DNA from: Agrocybe praecox | Taxonomy: Eukaryota > Basidiomycota > Agaricomycetes > Agaricales > Agrocybaceae | NCBI GenBank assembly: GCA_964017145.1 | Contig: OZ024844.1 | Coordinates: forward strand, 1,240,001-1,304,000 | DNA: 64,000 nt | Direction of reading: 5' to 3' | Notes under the pieces: model-generated | The model's input: the letters and a program-made list of their open reading frames with translations, nothing else | Databases searched by the model: none | Told to the model about the DNA's origin: nothing | Program-made: the position numbers and the translations under genes | In this document: positions 23,044 through 34,800 of the stretch, piece after piece | How the letters are laid out: each line of letters starts with the position of its first letter | How positions within the stretch are numbered: the stretch's first letter is position 1

Positions 23044-26000
23044 ATGGCTGCCAGGCCATATCGTACGATGACTAGTGCCAGTGTTGCTTCAAACATTCGT
23101 CGCTTGTCGTTGTCTGTTAGTACAATTGCTTTGGCATCTCGAGGTGAGCCCATCTTATATAGTTATAGTTAATGAATCGGCTTGATATGTTTAACATAAA
23201 TAGCCCAACGTTGCTTCCATGCAAGCTCCAGGATTTCCAACACGATATCTGAAAAGCCTCCTTTGGACGGTTCTGGCATACCGTATTCATCTCTGACCGT
23301 CGGAGTCCCTCGTGAAATATTTCCCAATGAACGCAGAGTCGCCTTGACACCACAAAATGCTGCCTTGCTGCGCAAGAAAGGCTTTGGACAAGTCTTGGTG
23401 GAACGCAACGCTGGTGCTGAGGCCCAATTCCTCGACGAGCAATACGCTGCTGCAGGTGCAACTTTAGTATCTCAAGATGAACTTTATAAATCGGCAGATA
23501 TAATGCTCAAAGTTAGACCCCCTTTACTCGGCGAAGAGGCGGAACGCCTAAAGGAAGGAAGCACTGTTATTTCTTTTTTGTACCCAGCTCAAAACAAGGC
23601 AATTGTTGATACCCTCTCCACACGTAAAGTTGACGCTTTTGCGGTAAGTTCCAGGAATCAACTGATCGTCTCGATTAATCTCATTCTTACTCATTCTATA
23701 TAGATGGACATGATTCCTAGAATTTCTCGAGCTCAGGTTTTCGATGCGCTTAGGTAAAGCTCTCCAGTACGGATCCAGACTGCTAGTCGATATTAACGTC
23801 TTAACAGCTCTATGGCCAATATTTCGGGATACAAAGCCGTTTTAGAAGCTTCTAATTATTTCGGTAGATTTTTGACGGGTCAGGTAACGGCAGCAGGGTA
23901 TGCACATAGATACCCATGTCTGTATAAACCTCCTAATCCTCACAAATTTGTTTTCTAGAAAAGTATGTCTTTCAATGCAAAGGATGTTTTCCTCATCAAT
24001 TAATCTAACTTTTGTAGATTCCTCCGGGAAAGGTGTTGGTTATAGGTGCAGGAGTGGCAGGCCTAAGTGCCATCGCAACTGTAAGTATTAGACCTCTCCT
24101 CAAAGCCTCTTCCAACATTTCTTCCTTAGGCGAGACGTCTCGGAGCAATCGTTAGAGGCTTCGACACTCGCTCAGCTGCACGCGAACAAGTTCAATCACT
24201 TGGTGCAGAATTCATCGAGGTTGATATCCAAGAAGACGGCAGTGGAGGTGGAGGTTATGCGAAAGTCATGTCAAAAGAATTCATTGCTGCAGAAATGGCA
24301 CTTTTTATGGAGCAATGCAAAGAAGTGGACATTGTTATCACTACGGTACGTTCTTCCGGTTATCGAGTTTATAATATAAATTCTAATAGATGTATGGTCA
24401 TAGGCCTTGATCCCTGGACAACCGGCTCCGAAACTCATAACGAATGAAATGGTGGCGGCAATGAAACAAGGCTCTGTCATCGTTGATTTGGCTGCAGAAG
24501 CTGGAGGAAATTGCGAAGCGACGATCCCTGGACAAATCAATGTAAAAGATGGGGTGACAATTATTGGTAAGTAAACTGGTAACCTGCAAGCGGACTACCA
24601 TACTAAACAATATTCATCAGGGTATTCGGATTTACCATCAAGGCTTCCTACACAATCGTCTACTTTGTACTCGAACAACATCACCAAGTTCTTACTGTCT
24701 ATTGGCGGGGAGGGGAAGTACACTGTAGACTTGAAAGATGAAGTTGTTAGAGGTTCTCTCATTGTTCACAAGGGTGAAGTACTTCCTCCAGTCCCTAGGG
24801 CTATGCCACCACCGCCTGCAGCCGCACCAGCAAAGGTTGAAGAAGTGGTCAAAGCTATCACTCCATGGCAAAAAGCTAGTCGTGAGGTCGCAGTAGTAAC
24901 AGCAGGAATGGGTGGTGCTGTGGCGCTCGGCAAAGCTACTGGGACGGCTTTCATGGACAGCTTCTTCACATTTGGTCTCGCTGGTCTTGTTGGATACCGG
25001 TGAGATTCTTAACTCTTGGGTCAAACTCAGACATTGACAAGTACATGGTAAGCGTTGTCTGGGGTGTGGCACCTGCTTTGCATTCCCCCCTCATGTCCGT
25101 CACAAATGCAATCTCTGGTTTGGTAAGAATTACCGCTTGTGAATGCGATTTTGCGAGCAGCAAGGCTAATGTTTGACATCTCGCAACAGGTCGGTGTTGC
25201 TGGAATGTTTGTTATGGGTGGCGGCTACTTGCCCGGAACTATTCCTCAGGCGTTGGGTGCCTTAGCCGTTCTCTTGGCAAGCATTAACGTAGCCGGTGGA
25301 TTCATTTTGACGAAGCGTATGTTGGATATGTTCAAACGTGAGTCTTTGATATATTGAGATGCGAAAGATTTTATTGAGACGTTCCCCCAGGACCGACTGA
25401 TCCCCCTGAATACTCATGGTTGTATTCTATCCCTGCCGTTGTCTTTACTGGGGGCTTCCTCGCTGCCGCAAGTACTGGTATGGCCGGCCTCGTCCAGGCT
25501 GGGTATTTGACAAGTAGTATTCTTTGTATCGGTAAGATTTTACAACCTTCGTGATATCATCACCATTCACATTAATTATCAAGGATCCCTTTCTGGCCTG
25601 GGCTCACAGACAACTGCGAGACAGGGTAATGCACTTGGGATTCTCGGTGTTAGTTCAGGTGTTCTAGCATCGATGGGTGCCGTCGGTTTCTCCCCCGAAG
25701 TTATTGCACAATTTGCTGGAGTTGCCGCCATTGGAGGCTTAGTCGGGTCTGTCATTGGAAGACGTGTAACAGCTACGGAATTACCGCAAACTGTAGCCCT
25801 TCTGCACTCCATTGTTGGTCTCTCTGCAGTCCTTACCAGCATTGGGAGCGTACTGCAAGACACGGCCCATCTCTCAACTCTACATATGGTTACCGCCTAC
25901 CTCGGCGTTGTTATTGGAGGCATCACTTTCACTGGCTCGATCGTCGCTTTCCTTAAACTTGCAGCAAAGATGTCAAGCAGACCACTAGCTCTCCCTGGAA

Positions 26001-27439
26001 AACATTTCACGAATCTCGCTCTCTTGGGAGCCAACGCAGCTACAATGGGAGGATTCTTGACTATGGCACCAACTAGTGCCCCTGTTGTGGCAGCATCTTT
26101 CCTGACCGCGAGTACCGTCCTTAGCTTTATCAAGGGATACACTACAACGGCAGCTATTGGTGGAGCCGATATGCGTACGATCTTTTGAATAATCTCCATG
26201 TTTGCATAATACTTAATCTTTCCTCTAGCTGTCGTCATCACCGTGCTTAATGCCTATTCGTATGTTTTTTCAACCTGGTGCTGAAGTAATGTTAGCTGAC
26301 TTTATAAATCAGAGGGTTTGCTCTCGTCGCGGAGGGGTTCATGTTAGACAACCCTCTATTGGTATCCGTCGGCTCTCTGATTGGCGTTAGCGGCTCTATT
26401 CTGTCATATATCATGGTAAAGCTTTACAATGCCGTTTGTCGGAACATGTATTGAAGCGTCTCAGTGTGTTGCCATGAACAGGTCACTCACCAATGTGCTA
26501 TTTGGTGGCATAGGTGCCCCTGTGTCTACGGAGGCGCACAAGATCGAGGGAACGATTACGAAAACAACAGTCGAGGATACGGCTGATGCTTTAGCTAACG
26601 CCGACAATGTCATATTGGTATGTGGCCAACAATGAAGATACAAGTTCAAAATATCTAACATATAGCATCAGGTCGTTGGTTATGGAATGGCTGTAGCCAA
26701 GGCTCAGTATGCCATCTCTGAAATTACGGCAATGTTACGAGCTAAGGGGATCAACGTCCGAGTCAGTATAGTTTCTTAGTTTTTATATTTCTAAATTGCT
26801 GAATATTGACTTATGGTTAAACAGTTTGCTATTCATCCAGTTGCTGGCCGCATGCCTGGTCAATGCAATGTCCTCCTCGCCGAGGCCGCAGTACCATATG
26901 ACAGTGCGTTCAATTTAGATCAGTTTACTTGTAAAAGAATATTAACAGAGTTCCTCCGCAGTTGTTCTAGAAATGGAAGAAATCAATGACGACTTCAAAG
27001 ATACGGATGTCACCCTAGTCATTGGTGCCAACGACACTGTGAACCCTATCGCTCTCGAAGCGGGATCTGCTATCGCCGTAAGTCATAATTCTATTTCCAT
27101 ACTTCGTAGCTTCTAATACATGTGGTGCTTTAGGGCATGCCCGTACTTCATGCATGGAAGAGCAAACAAGTTATCGTTATGAAACGTGGTCTCGCTAGTG
27201 GCTATGGTGCGTTTGTCTCATGTCAAGTCAAAGAAGTTATGGTTACGACATAGCTGAACTTTCTCCAGCTGATGTTCCAAATCCTATGTTTTATATGCCT
27301 GGAACGAAGATGCTCTTCGGAGACGCCAAAGATACCTGTGAAGGTGAAAATTAAATTATTTACTCAAGTGAAATTTACTAAAATCGATTCATATATAGCT
27401 ATCAAGCGTAGTTTGGATAGCAAGCTGAACACGAAGTAG
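23044..27439 (+). CDS. NNT: NAD(P) transhydrogenase, mitochondrial (NNT)
   Basis: Proton-translocating transhydrogenase of the inner mitochondrial membrane, transferring hydride from NADH to NADP+ to make mitochondrial NADPH. The N-terminus [20 protein letters not shown] is an Arg/Ser-rich targeting presequence. Domain I (NAD-binding, PntA-like) runs from [20 protein letters not shown] through [20 protein letters not shown] and [19 protein letters not shown]. Domain II contributes many membrane helices (for example [20 protein letters not shown]). Domain III (NADP-binding, PntB-like) includes [19 protein letters not shown], then [20 protein letters not shown], and [18 protein letters not shown]. 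The C-terminus is [11 protein letters not shown], with the stop at 27437-27439. Alpha and beta parts are fused in one polypeptide in the animal-type order. The coding length is about 1,080 residues with around 20 introns; some exons are only a few dozen bases. Confidence 0.95.
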
Positions 27440-27875
27440 CCTGTAAAGAAGATTCTAAGGCAACAGTTGTACATACAATATATTGAGAGATATTTATATT
27501 CCATCACCTCATCGACTTCTACTTAGGCTTGCTTATGTACTTACATGTATAATTTCTCATACACAATGTTATGGAGTTAGCTGTTTCACCCAACCTGATC
27601 GATATTTCGATGGGCGTCCATCATCTGGCATCTGAATCTACGTGTATGAAGTCAAAATTATTATGCTAATTTGTTGTAATAATTACATCCACTTGACACC
27701 TAACGAATAAAAGGTCCTTTGTACAATGTTTGTCCGGGGTATGCTGATGTAGTATATAGGTGTATCAAATAGTTTAGCGAATGCTGCGGAACGATGTATA
27801 TGATGTGAAAAATTGCCAGGAAATATCGTCTTCAAACCAGACAGAAATAGGGCAAATTCCAATATATAAATAAAA
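27440..27875. other. Convergent 3' intergenic region
   Basis: AT-rich 3' flanks of NNT (+) and the nucleotide-sugar transporter (-). It likely contains both polyadenylation regions. No gene was seen. Confidence 0.5.
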
Positions 27876-29351
27876 TTATCGAATAGAGGCGGCCAGATTT
27901 GGCGTCCCAGCGTTAGAAGTCGAGGCCGACGAAGAAGACGAAGAGGACGAAGAAGAGCCGAAGCTAGTTGAGGGTATTGTTGTGAGGACGTAGAGCTCTT
28001 CCGCAGCAGGAGAACGAGCCGTATCTTTGGCTTTCTCGCTCTTTAGCCACGTCAATGACTCGGTGTTGATCACAAGGTTGACGCGCGCTGGATGTTGGTT
28101 GTACAGCCACGTCGCAATGAGAACGACAGCCGAGCCGAGGATGAAAGTGACGGACATTTGGAAATCGAAAAGTGCGATGGAAGCTAGGAAGGAGATGACA
28201 ATACTGAGACTGGTCGCGAAACCTTTGAGGATGTTGTCGGAATACTTGATTACCATGGCTGTGACCAGACCTCCCAACACTTGGACTAATACCGTTGCCC
28301 AGGCTAGAGCGCCAAAATTATCGAATAAACCGGCGATGACGCCCTTCCCCGTTTGGTCGACGTTAGCTCGGTAATCCATCACAACGGGCACCAGAGCGGG
28401 TAAGAGGGAGAATAGAGACAGTTGAACGTTTCGAATCCAGAGATCAGCCGGGGAGTTCTTGAGAACCATCTCGAAGTACACGCCTGCTAGTCCGGATGTA
28501 AAACACGCGGTCGTGACGGCCAGGAAGCCCTTGAGTGGGTTCATATCTTGGGTGCCAATGGGCGCAGACGATCCAGCAGTAGGCTTATTCAATACGGACT
28601 GAATCTGCACTATTCCGACCCCTAGAGCAAGCAGCACCAATGATAACCACTGACTTGGTGATAATTTCTTTCTCAGCAGCATCACAGAAAATGCGGCTGT
28701 TGTCAGGATTTTCATTTGGTAAGTAACTTGAAAGGTGGCTGCGTCGAGGTTGGATGCTGCCACGTATTGCAAGTTGTTTTGAATGACTGAAGAATATCCT
28801 TGGTTAAAAGACCATAGGTATCTAAGCAAATGAATCAAACTCACCATAAAGTATGGCGGGTATAGATAGTTTCCAACAGTCTTGTGCGAACACTTCGTTC
28901 CACAACTTCTTTAGGCGTGTACTGAGGCCACCAAATGGGCGTTGCGAGGTATGTTGTGACTGCAGGGGTTCATAGCCACTTGGCGTTGAATCGATCCGAC
29001 AAAATGCGATAAACAGGGAGATTGTGCCCTTCAATAGTTCGTTCATTAGGACAGCCGTTGCTGCTGAGTAGGCACGAGAAGCTGGTGCGGAAACTCGTGA
29101 ATAGACCATGATTATCGTGAGCGCTGAGTTTTGAAGCGCAAGGGTCAGGAGGCTATTTGACATCTCAGTTTCTTCAACGATATCCTCGCCCTTTAAGATA
29201 AAACTCACGAAAGATATTTAAGGGGTATACCACATAATGAAGGGACAGGGTTACTAGAAGGTAGATTGTTTGGCAAAGGGAGATCTAGGTCGTCATTATC
29301 GAGAAAATCATCGGTCGATTGATTATGATTGAGCCTTAGTTCGACGGACAT
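27876..29351 (-). CDS. UDP-galactose-type nucleotide-sugar transporter (SLC35A family)
   Basis: Multi-span Golgi antiporter importing a UDP-sugar for glycosylation. The start MSVELRLNHNQSTDDFLDND precedes a hydrophilic leader that splices (cttTC|gtgagt...aaatag) into GIPLKYLSLLTLALQNSALT, the first helix signature of UDP-galactose/UDP-GlcNAc transporters. A second splice restores SIPAILYVIQNNLQYVAASN, followed by DAATFQVTYQMKILTTAAFS, the strongest SLC35A motif. FLASIALFDFQMSVTFILGS and ATWLYNQHP follow near the C-terminus. The tail is a low-complexity Ser run encoded by GAA/GAC-type repeats on the plus strand (about 27921-27965). The total is about 420 residues in three exons. An upstream in-frame codon at 29432 exists but the Met at 29351 fits better. 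UDP-Gal is the likeliest substrate; UDP-GlcNAc is possible. Confidence 0.88.
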
Positions 29352-29470
29352 GAGATAGATAGAAGAGGAAGAAAGAAAGAAGTGTGGAGAGCAAATGCGC
29401 AGCGACGCGACTTTGTTGCTGTGTCCGATCAATTGTTTTCTCCTTTAGTCTGTGCTACAAATCATACATC

Positions 29471-31393
29471 TTATCGTACAAAACTCCTTCTATCAGGTCC
29501 TTCATACAACCCATAAATATAAGTAGGTCCTCTCTCGTTCGTATTTCCATCTAAACTTCCTTCCTGGTGTTGCATCGCCATCTGAGCAAGAGAAGGCAGC
29601 GGTGGGGGAGACGGAACTCGCGGTGGCTTGTCATCCTTTTCAAACCACATTCGACTGGCTCCGGAATCTTCATCTTCCTCTTCCTGCATTGGCATGATAA
29701 CAGGTATGTCCGGAATGGATTCCACAGGTTTTCTATCACTTGGGTTGCGCTTTCGTGGCCGTTTAGTGGGCTCTGCCTCGGGCTCATCAGGGTATGGACT
29801 TGATAGTGGCGAAGGGGCACCATAATCGGTTTTAGGAGACGCCAGTCCTAATGCATAGGTCAAAGCTTGTGTGTCTCTCGCCCTCTTCGAGAATGAATTT
29901 CTTTGCCCGACGTTGATTCTGGTCGCAGTGGCTATGGAATAAGCTGCACTCGGAAGTGTGGACATATGGGGATATGCTCCCGCAGCAAAATAGCCTGATT
30001 TCACCCTCCCTATCCCGTCTATCTTGCTCTCCGGCGTAGGCGTCTCCTGTCCTTTAATGTAATCACATTCACCAGGTGGAGGAGAGGTAACTTCTGCATC
30101 ATACGCAAGTCCTATAAATGAATTGGTCGAATCTCGATACCTGTTTCCCTCGCCAAATTGGCGGCTTCTCCGTGCAGCAGCAGCCTTGGGTTTTGAGCGC
30201 TTCATCATGTCGGGTCCCTCAACGATGTAGGAAACTTCCTCTCGTGCATTGAAATTGGGAGGCTCATAAAATACGTCTGGTTTCATAGATAGTCGGTTGT
30301 GTGGAGCAGTGTGAATAGATTGTCTCCTGACATAGTTATCATTAAATTGTGGTAAATTGGCTGATTGGGGTTGTCGTGGCAGTGGATATTGAGTAGCGTA
30401 GTGTGGATCGGTAGTAGCTGTGCTAGGACATATCCTGTGTTCTGAAGTAAATGCCTGCGCAGCAGGCTTTGTTTGCGGATACTGTACCCAAGTCCAGATA
30501 GCTCCATTCTGGCCAGTGGCTGCGGACATTCTTGAATCGCCCCCGAAGATAGGGGATTCCTTGGCCTCAAAAAAATCATCCTCGTCGTCTCTCAAAATTG
30601 GAAGCGAAGGTGTAGGACGTGGGTAGCGTCTGGCGCGAGTGCATATCTTGAAAGCCACATAAGCTCCAACCAGAAGAAGAACAGAGCCCACAGCAAGGAG
30701 TATAGCAATGACAACCGTCATTTGATGGGCCTTTAGGACCGCTGCACGAGAGAGACTAGTGTTACTAGGAGTAGGAGTTGTCGTGTCGGACGGAAAATAG
30801 GCGTGAGTGTATTCGGTTGTTGTAGAAGTCGATACTTTAGAGAGGAGTGGCGGTAGAGCAGAAAACGAAGCGGTAGGCACAGACTTTCGGGTCACAGAGC
30901 TCAGAGTAGGAGTAACAAGCACAGAAGATGCAGACGCGGACGCGGTAGTACTAGGAATTGCACCCAGAAGAGGATATCCAGCGCCTAAAGTATCTTTTGA
31001 GGTTGAACTAAGGCTCATGGTGATAGTGCTGCTAGTTGTGAAGGCGATACCGGAGTTAGGTATAGGATTGGGAATGGCAGTTATTTCAGCAGGAATCGGA
31101 CGCGGAAGCGACGATGTTTGTATATCCGCAACAGCGTTGTGAACCTCATGAGTAGACACCTTTTTAGCAGTGATTTTACTCTTCTTGTCGACCATGTTCA
31201 GAGGTAAGTGAGGGTCTGTATGTTTTGCCTGTCCAGAACGACTATCCAGTAGTGCCTCTTTGGATCTCTTACGTATATAGAGTCGGACAAGTCGAGGTTT
31301 ATTGGTCGTCTTCGCTGTCTGTTTAGTACGTTTTGTGCGGTAATTCCGTCGCACCGGAGTTGCTGCACGGCTTGTTCTTCGACGTGAAGGCAT
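29471..31393 (-). CDS. Ser/Thr-rich single-pass membrane protein, unrecognised
   Basis: An intron-free 640-residue protein, unusual beside its intron-rich neighbours. Residues 1-75 are strongly basic (RRRTSRAATPVRRNYRTKRT) with no signal peptide. Residues about 115-215 are Ser/Thr-rich, like the stalk of a cell-wall-linked sensor. One clear membrane helix spans residues 226-249 (VVIAILLAVGSVLLLVGAYV). It is followed by a CTRARR stop-transfer signal and a 390-residue polar tail with Pro/Ser stretches, tyrosines and a KRPRKRNPSDRK nuclear-type basic cluster. The layout resembles fungal Mid2/Wsc-like or receptor-like proteins, but I see no cysteine-rich ectodomain, and the basic N-terminus is odd for one. 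It may begin further downstream or be a signal-anchor protein. Function unknown. Confidence 0.75.
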   Translation of the reverse strand: MPSRRRTSRAATPVRRNYRTKRTKQTAKTTNKPRLVRLYIRKRSKEALLDSRSGQAKHTDPHLPLNMVDKKSKITAKKVSTHEVHNAVADIQTSSLPRPIPAEITAIPNPIPNSGIAFTTSSTITMSLSSTSKDTLGAGYPLLGAIPSTTASASASSVLVTPTLSSVTRKSVPTASFSALPPLLSKVSTSTTTEYTHAYFPSDTTTPTPSNTSLSRAAVLKAHQMTVVIAILLAVGSVLLLVGAYVAFKICTRARRYPRPTPSLPILRDDEDDFFEAKESPIFGGDSRMSAATGQNGAIWTWVQYPQTKPAAQAFTSEHRICPSTATTDPHYATQYPLPRQPQSANLPQFNDNYVRRQSIHTAPHNRLSMKPDVFYEPPNFNAREEVSYIVEGPDMMKRSKPKAAAARRSRQFGEGNRYRDSTNSFIGLAYDAEVTSPPPGECDYIKGQETPTPESKIDGIGRVKSGYFAAGAYPHMSTLPSAAYSIATATRINVGQRNSFSKRARDTQALTYALGLASPKTDYGAPSPLSSPYPDEPEAEPTKRPRKRNPSDRKPVESIPDIPVIMPMQEEEDEDSGASRMWFEKDDKPPRVPSPPPLPSLAQMAMQHQEGSLDGNTNERGPTYIYGLYEGPDRRSFVR

Positions 31394-31892
31394 CGTTTTA
31401 CTGTGAAAACTTAGTCAAATGCTCGCGATCAAGTTGCAGCGGCGACCAGCGCAAAAATAAGCTGGGCGAGAGAGAATTCAAGTACAAAAGAGTGGAACGA
31501 CTATAAGTCTGAGGAAGAGATGGATCGCCGGCAACTCTAAGACTTGCTACGCGACTCTCACGTGATCGTTCTGCAAGTTATCTAAGGTTTGGTTCCTTGA
31601 AGTTCGATCGTCTGCCACTGCCATTCAAGCGACCGGGTTGCTTATTCTTTTGCAAGCCTGATATTAAGGTTTGCAGACCTCAGACTGATAGGCATCCCGA
31701 AATCTCCACCGTTAGGTTCAGCGTCCCTGCAACGCCCCAGCCATCACGTCAAATTTACGTACAAATACACTGTTCTTCGAATTCTGAAGCCGTACAACCG
31801 AACTGCATTTTCTCTCTCTTTTCAACCAACACTACTGAACACCTGAGCTCTTTCACTCCTTCATATACATAATTTACATTCAAAACATCATC
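31394..31892. promoter_or_regulatory. Divergent promoter region, membrane protein / RAD9-like
   Basis: About 500 bases lie between two divergent starts, presumably holding both promoters. The RAD9-like leader is rich in C and T and ends in caaaacatcatc before the ATG. No specific motif is claimed. Confidence 0.45.
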
Positions 31893-34800
31893 ATGGACGC
31901 GCTTGATGCAAGGTAGACGCTCATTAGCATCATTTACACATCATTCCAAAGTTCAGAACGCTAATCTTTCCTGTCAGTGATCTTAACGAGACTCAAGCTA
32001 CGCAAAGAATGGACGAGTTGCTGAATTATAACCCAAACTTGACCGTGGAGAACAACGACCACAGTTCCGTCTTGAAATCGCAGGCTGTGCAATCCAATGA
32101 AGTGTCATCTGAGTCCATTCCGTCTTCGCGAACTAACAACTCTGCACCACATTATCATCTTCATGGGTTGGCGTCAACACAATCCCAGCCCAATAACCAA
32201 ACGGAGGAAGAATTTGACGGAGGCTCGCAGAAGGAGAACATTGGCGCAGTGAAAATCAGCAAAGAACCTGCAAAAACAAATCGTTCACCTACTTCTAGGT
32301 CACACTCACCGCATGTCCCATCTTCCAGAAATGTGCCAAGCAAAGGGAAGAATGCGGCACAAACGACAGCGGTGAACGTGAAAGTAAGCACTGAATATCT
32401 TTCTTTGAATCGTTCCTTGTTCAACTAGTGGTGCATTGTCATAGGGTACAAACAAGAAGTCGACAATAACAGCAGTAGCCTTTGATACTACTTCAAATCC
32501 CGATCAAAGAAATCCTATAGCCGGTAAAGCTTCCACTCGCCAGAAATCCTATAAAAGCTCGACAAAACCTCCTCCATCGCGTTATAAGGCACCCCCACGT
32601 CCCATTTCCCCAGCCTCCTCTATCGACTCCTTTGCACGCGATCCAGACGAAAACATCGAAGAAGCTTTTGTCGCCAGAAACGAACAGTTCGAAATACCAC
32701 TCTCCGAGCTAGGTCGGGCTACACCTCCCAAAGAAATGCCACCCACGTACTACAGTAGCGAGGAAGACTCTCAGTCTCTTCCCAAAGTCTTGGTCCCTGA
32801 CAGTCAGGAAGAAGATTTCCCCGAAGTAGCAAACTTATCTCAGCAATTCAATGCCTCTACACAGATTGATGGTGAAGCAGAACAAATGTCTGTGGACGAA
32901 CCCCCGTCTGCTCAACCACGCGATCATGGTTATGAAAGCAGCGCGAGTGACTCCACTTCTCCTTACGGCAGCTACCCAAAGGACGGCGAGGATGCAATAG
33001 TTCCTGCCGTTGGAGAATCGACTCAACCGTCGACTCAACCAGACGACATACCAGACACCGAACCTCCCTTCAATACCGCGGCTTCATTGTGGAGTAACAT
33101 TCTGTCTTCCAGACCGATGACATCTACCTCGGTACCACAATCAAACCCTCGTTCTCTTCTCAGCATGGTCCGCCCTGATATTCAGCATCGATACAAGAAT
33201 TATGCACAACCGGATATCACAAACTCATTGTCCTATCAACCTCAACAAAGGCAGCCCTTGCCACCTTCCGTCTCTGGAACAGGTGTAGAAGAGACCCAAC
33301 CCTCTGTTATTACTGCGCCTCAGAATCCTCGTCCTGCTCCTGCTCAGCAATCTACTAGGGCCAACCAGATGCTTGCTCCATCAGTGCCGCCTGCCGGTAG
33401 GCGTACCGTCAAAGAACGTTTACCGTCAACTTCATATCCTCAGGATCCCATGGATGTAGTTCCAGACTCGGAGCCCCCGCTTGACGACGAAGAGCGTCCG
33501 CCCGTGCACGAAAGCAGAGGCTCGACTTCCAAACGCAATACAGCTACTCCAGCCACGAAAGGCAAGGGCCGTAAAAATATGTCCAACGCCGATGAGGACG
33601 TAGAGATGACCGGTCCCAACAAAGTACCTGCGACAATTGATGAAGAGGACGAGGACAACGAGGACGACACTCCTTTGGCTGCTGCACCACATCGAGTCCA
33701 ACGCGGTCGGCTTCCCATAGATAAAGGCAAACGGAAGGCAGTTGATGAAGTTGCGGCTCCGGCTGGGAAGTCTACAACAGTAAGTTCGACTGACTCCCTC
33801 ATCCGAATTGAATTCTGCCATTTCTAATAAATATTTCGCACATCTCCCATAGGCTAAAGCAGCTGCTGCAACCAAGGACAACAAAACGAGTAATGACCAG
33901 AAGAAGAGGAAACTTAACCGTTCTTGGGAAACTGGGATAGTACCATCTTCAATTCCCGAGGAAAATATCGCCGTCACTCAGCGTGTCACTCGAGCCACTA
34001 ACAACCTTGTCAAGCAAGAGAATAAGACAACTGCCACTAGGAAGAAACCCACTTCGCGCCAGACTACACGGTCGACTTCGTCGAAGCCAAAGTCACAGAC
34101 AAAGCGAGCACGAGCCGCAGAATCTGACGAAGAAATGATATCACAGGACGACAATGAATACGACGATGACGAAGCCACTGACGACGCAGAAGACGCCGGA
34201 AAAGGCAAGCGTAGCGCTGCTCTTAAGCGCCCTCCTTCACGTGGAAAGCAATCCGAACCATTGAAGCGTGTTAAAGGGGAAGATAGACCCGTGGCGAGAC
34301 AAGCGTCAAGGACTCTCCGGTCTGTCAATTCCAGTGTTGCTCCCGATCCTGCTCCAACTCGTGTATTCGCCTTATGGAATAGCGACGGTCACTATTATTC
34401 CGGAACCATTCATTTCAAAGACGTCAAACAAAACAATCTTAATGATGAGCGATATGTTGTTCATTTTGACGATAGCATGACCGAGACTGTTTCTGTGGAC
34501 GACATGCGACGTGGCGAACTTTTAGTTGGGGATAATGTCCTTTTCGGAAAGCGTTCTCGACCTGTTAAGGTTGTCGCCGTTGACAATGTAGCTGGCGGTT
34601 CAGTAGTGGTTGATTGCAAGGGTGACAACAAAATCCCCCTCAAGGACATCCGAATCTCCCACAAAGACATTGTCTCCTCGTGGAATGACCGTGTTTTAGC
34701 TCCAAATTCTATTATACCTACACTGAAGACCCCTCCGGCGACCTTGAACTACTCACCATCCAAATCATCACTCCGTGGGGGCAACAACACCCAAGTGGGG

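Noticed and set aside
27921..27965. GAAGAAGAC-type repeat as a microsatellite.
   Set aside because: It encodes the poly-Ser C-terminal tail of the nucleotide-sugar transporter; not an independent element.
29551..31142. Open frames on the plus strand opposite the Ser/Thr-rich protein.
   Set aside because: They are shadows of the long minus-strand coding frame, with low-quality composition and no family match.
32835..33977. Minus-strand open frames rich in Ser/Leu/Val opposite the RAD9-like gene.
   Set aside because: Antisense to acidic low-complexity coding sequence; the sense strand carries recognisable domains.
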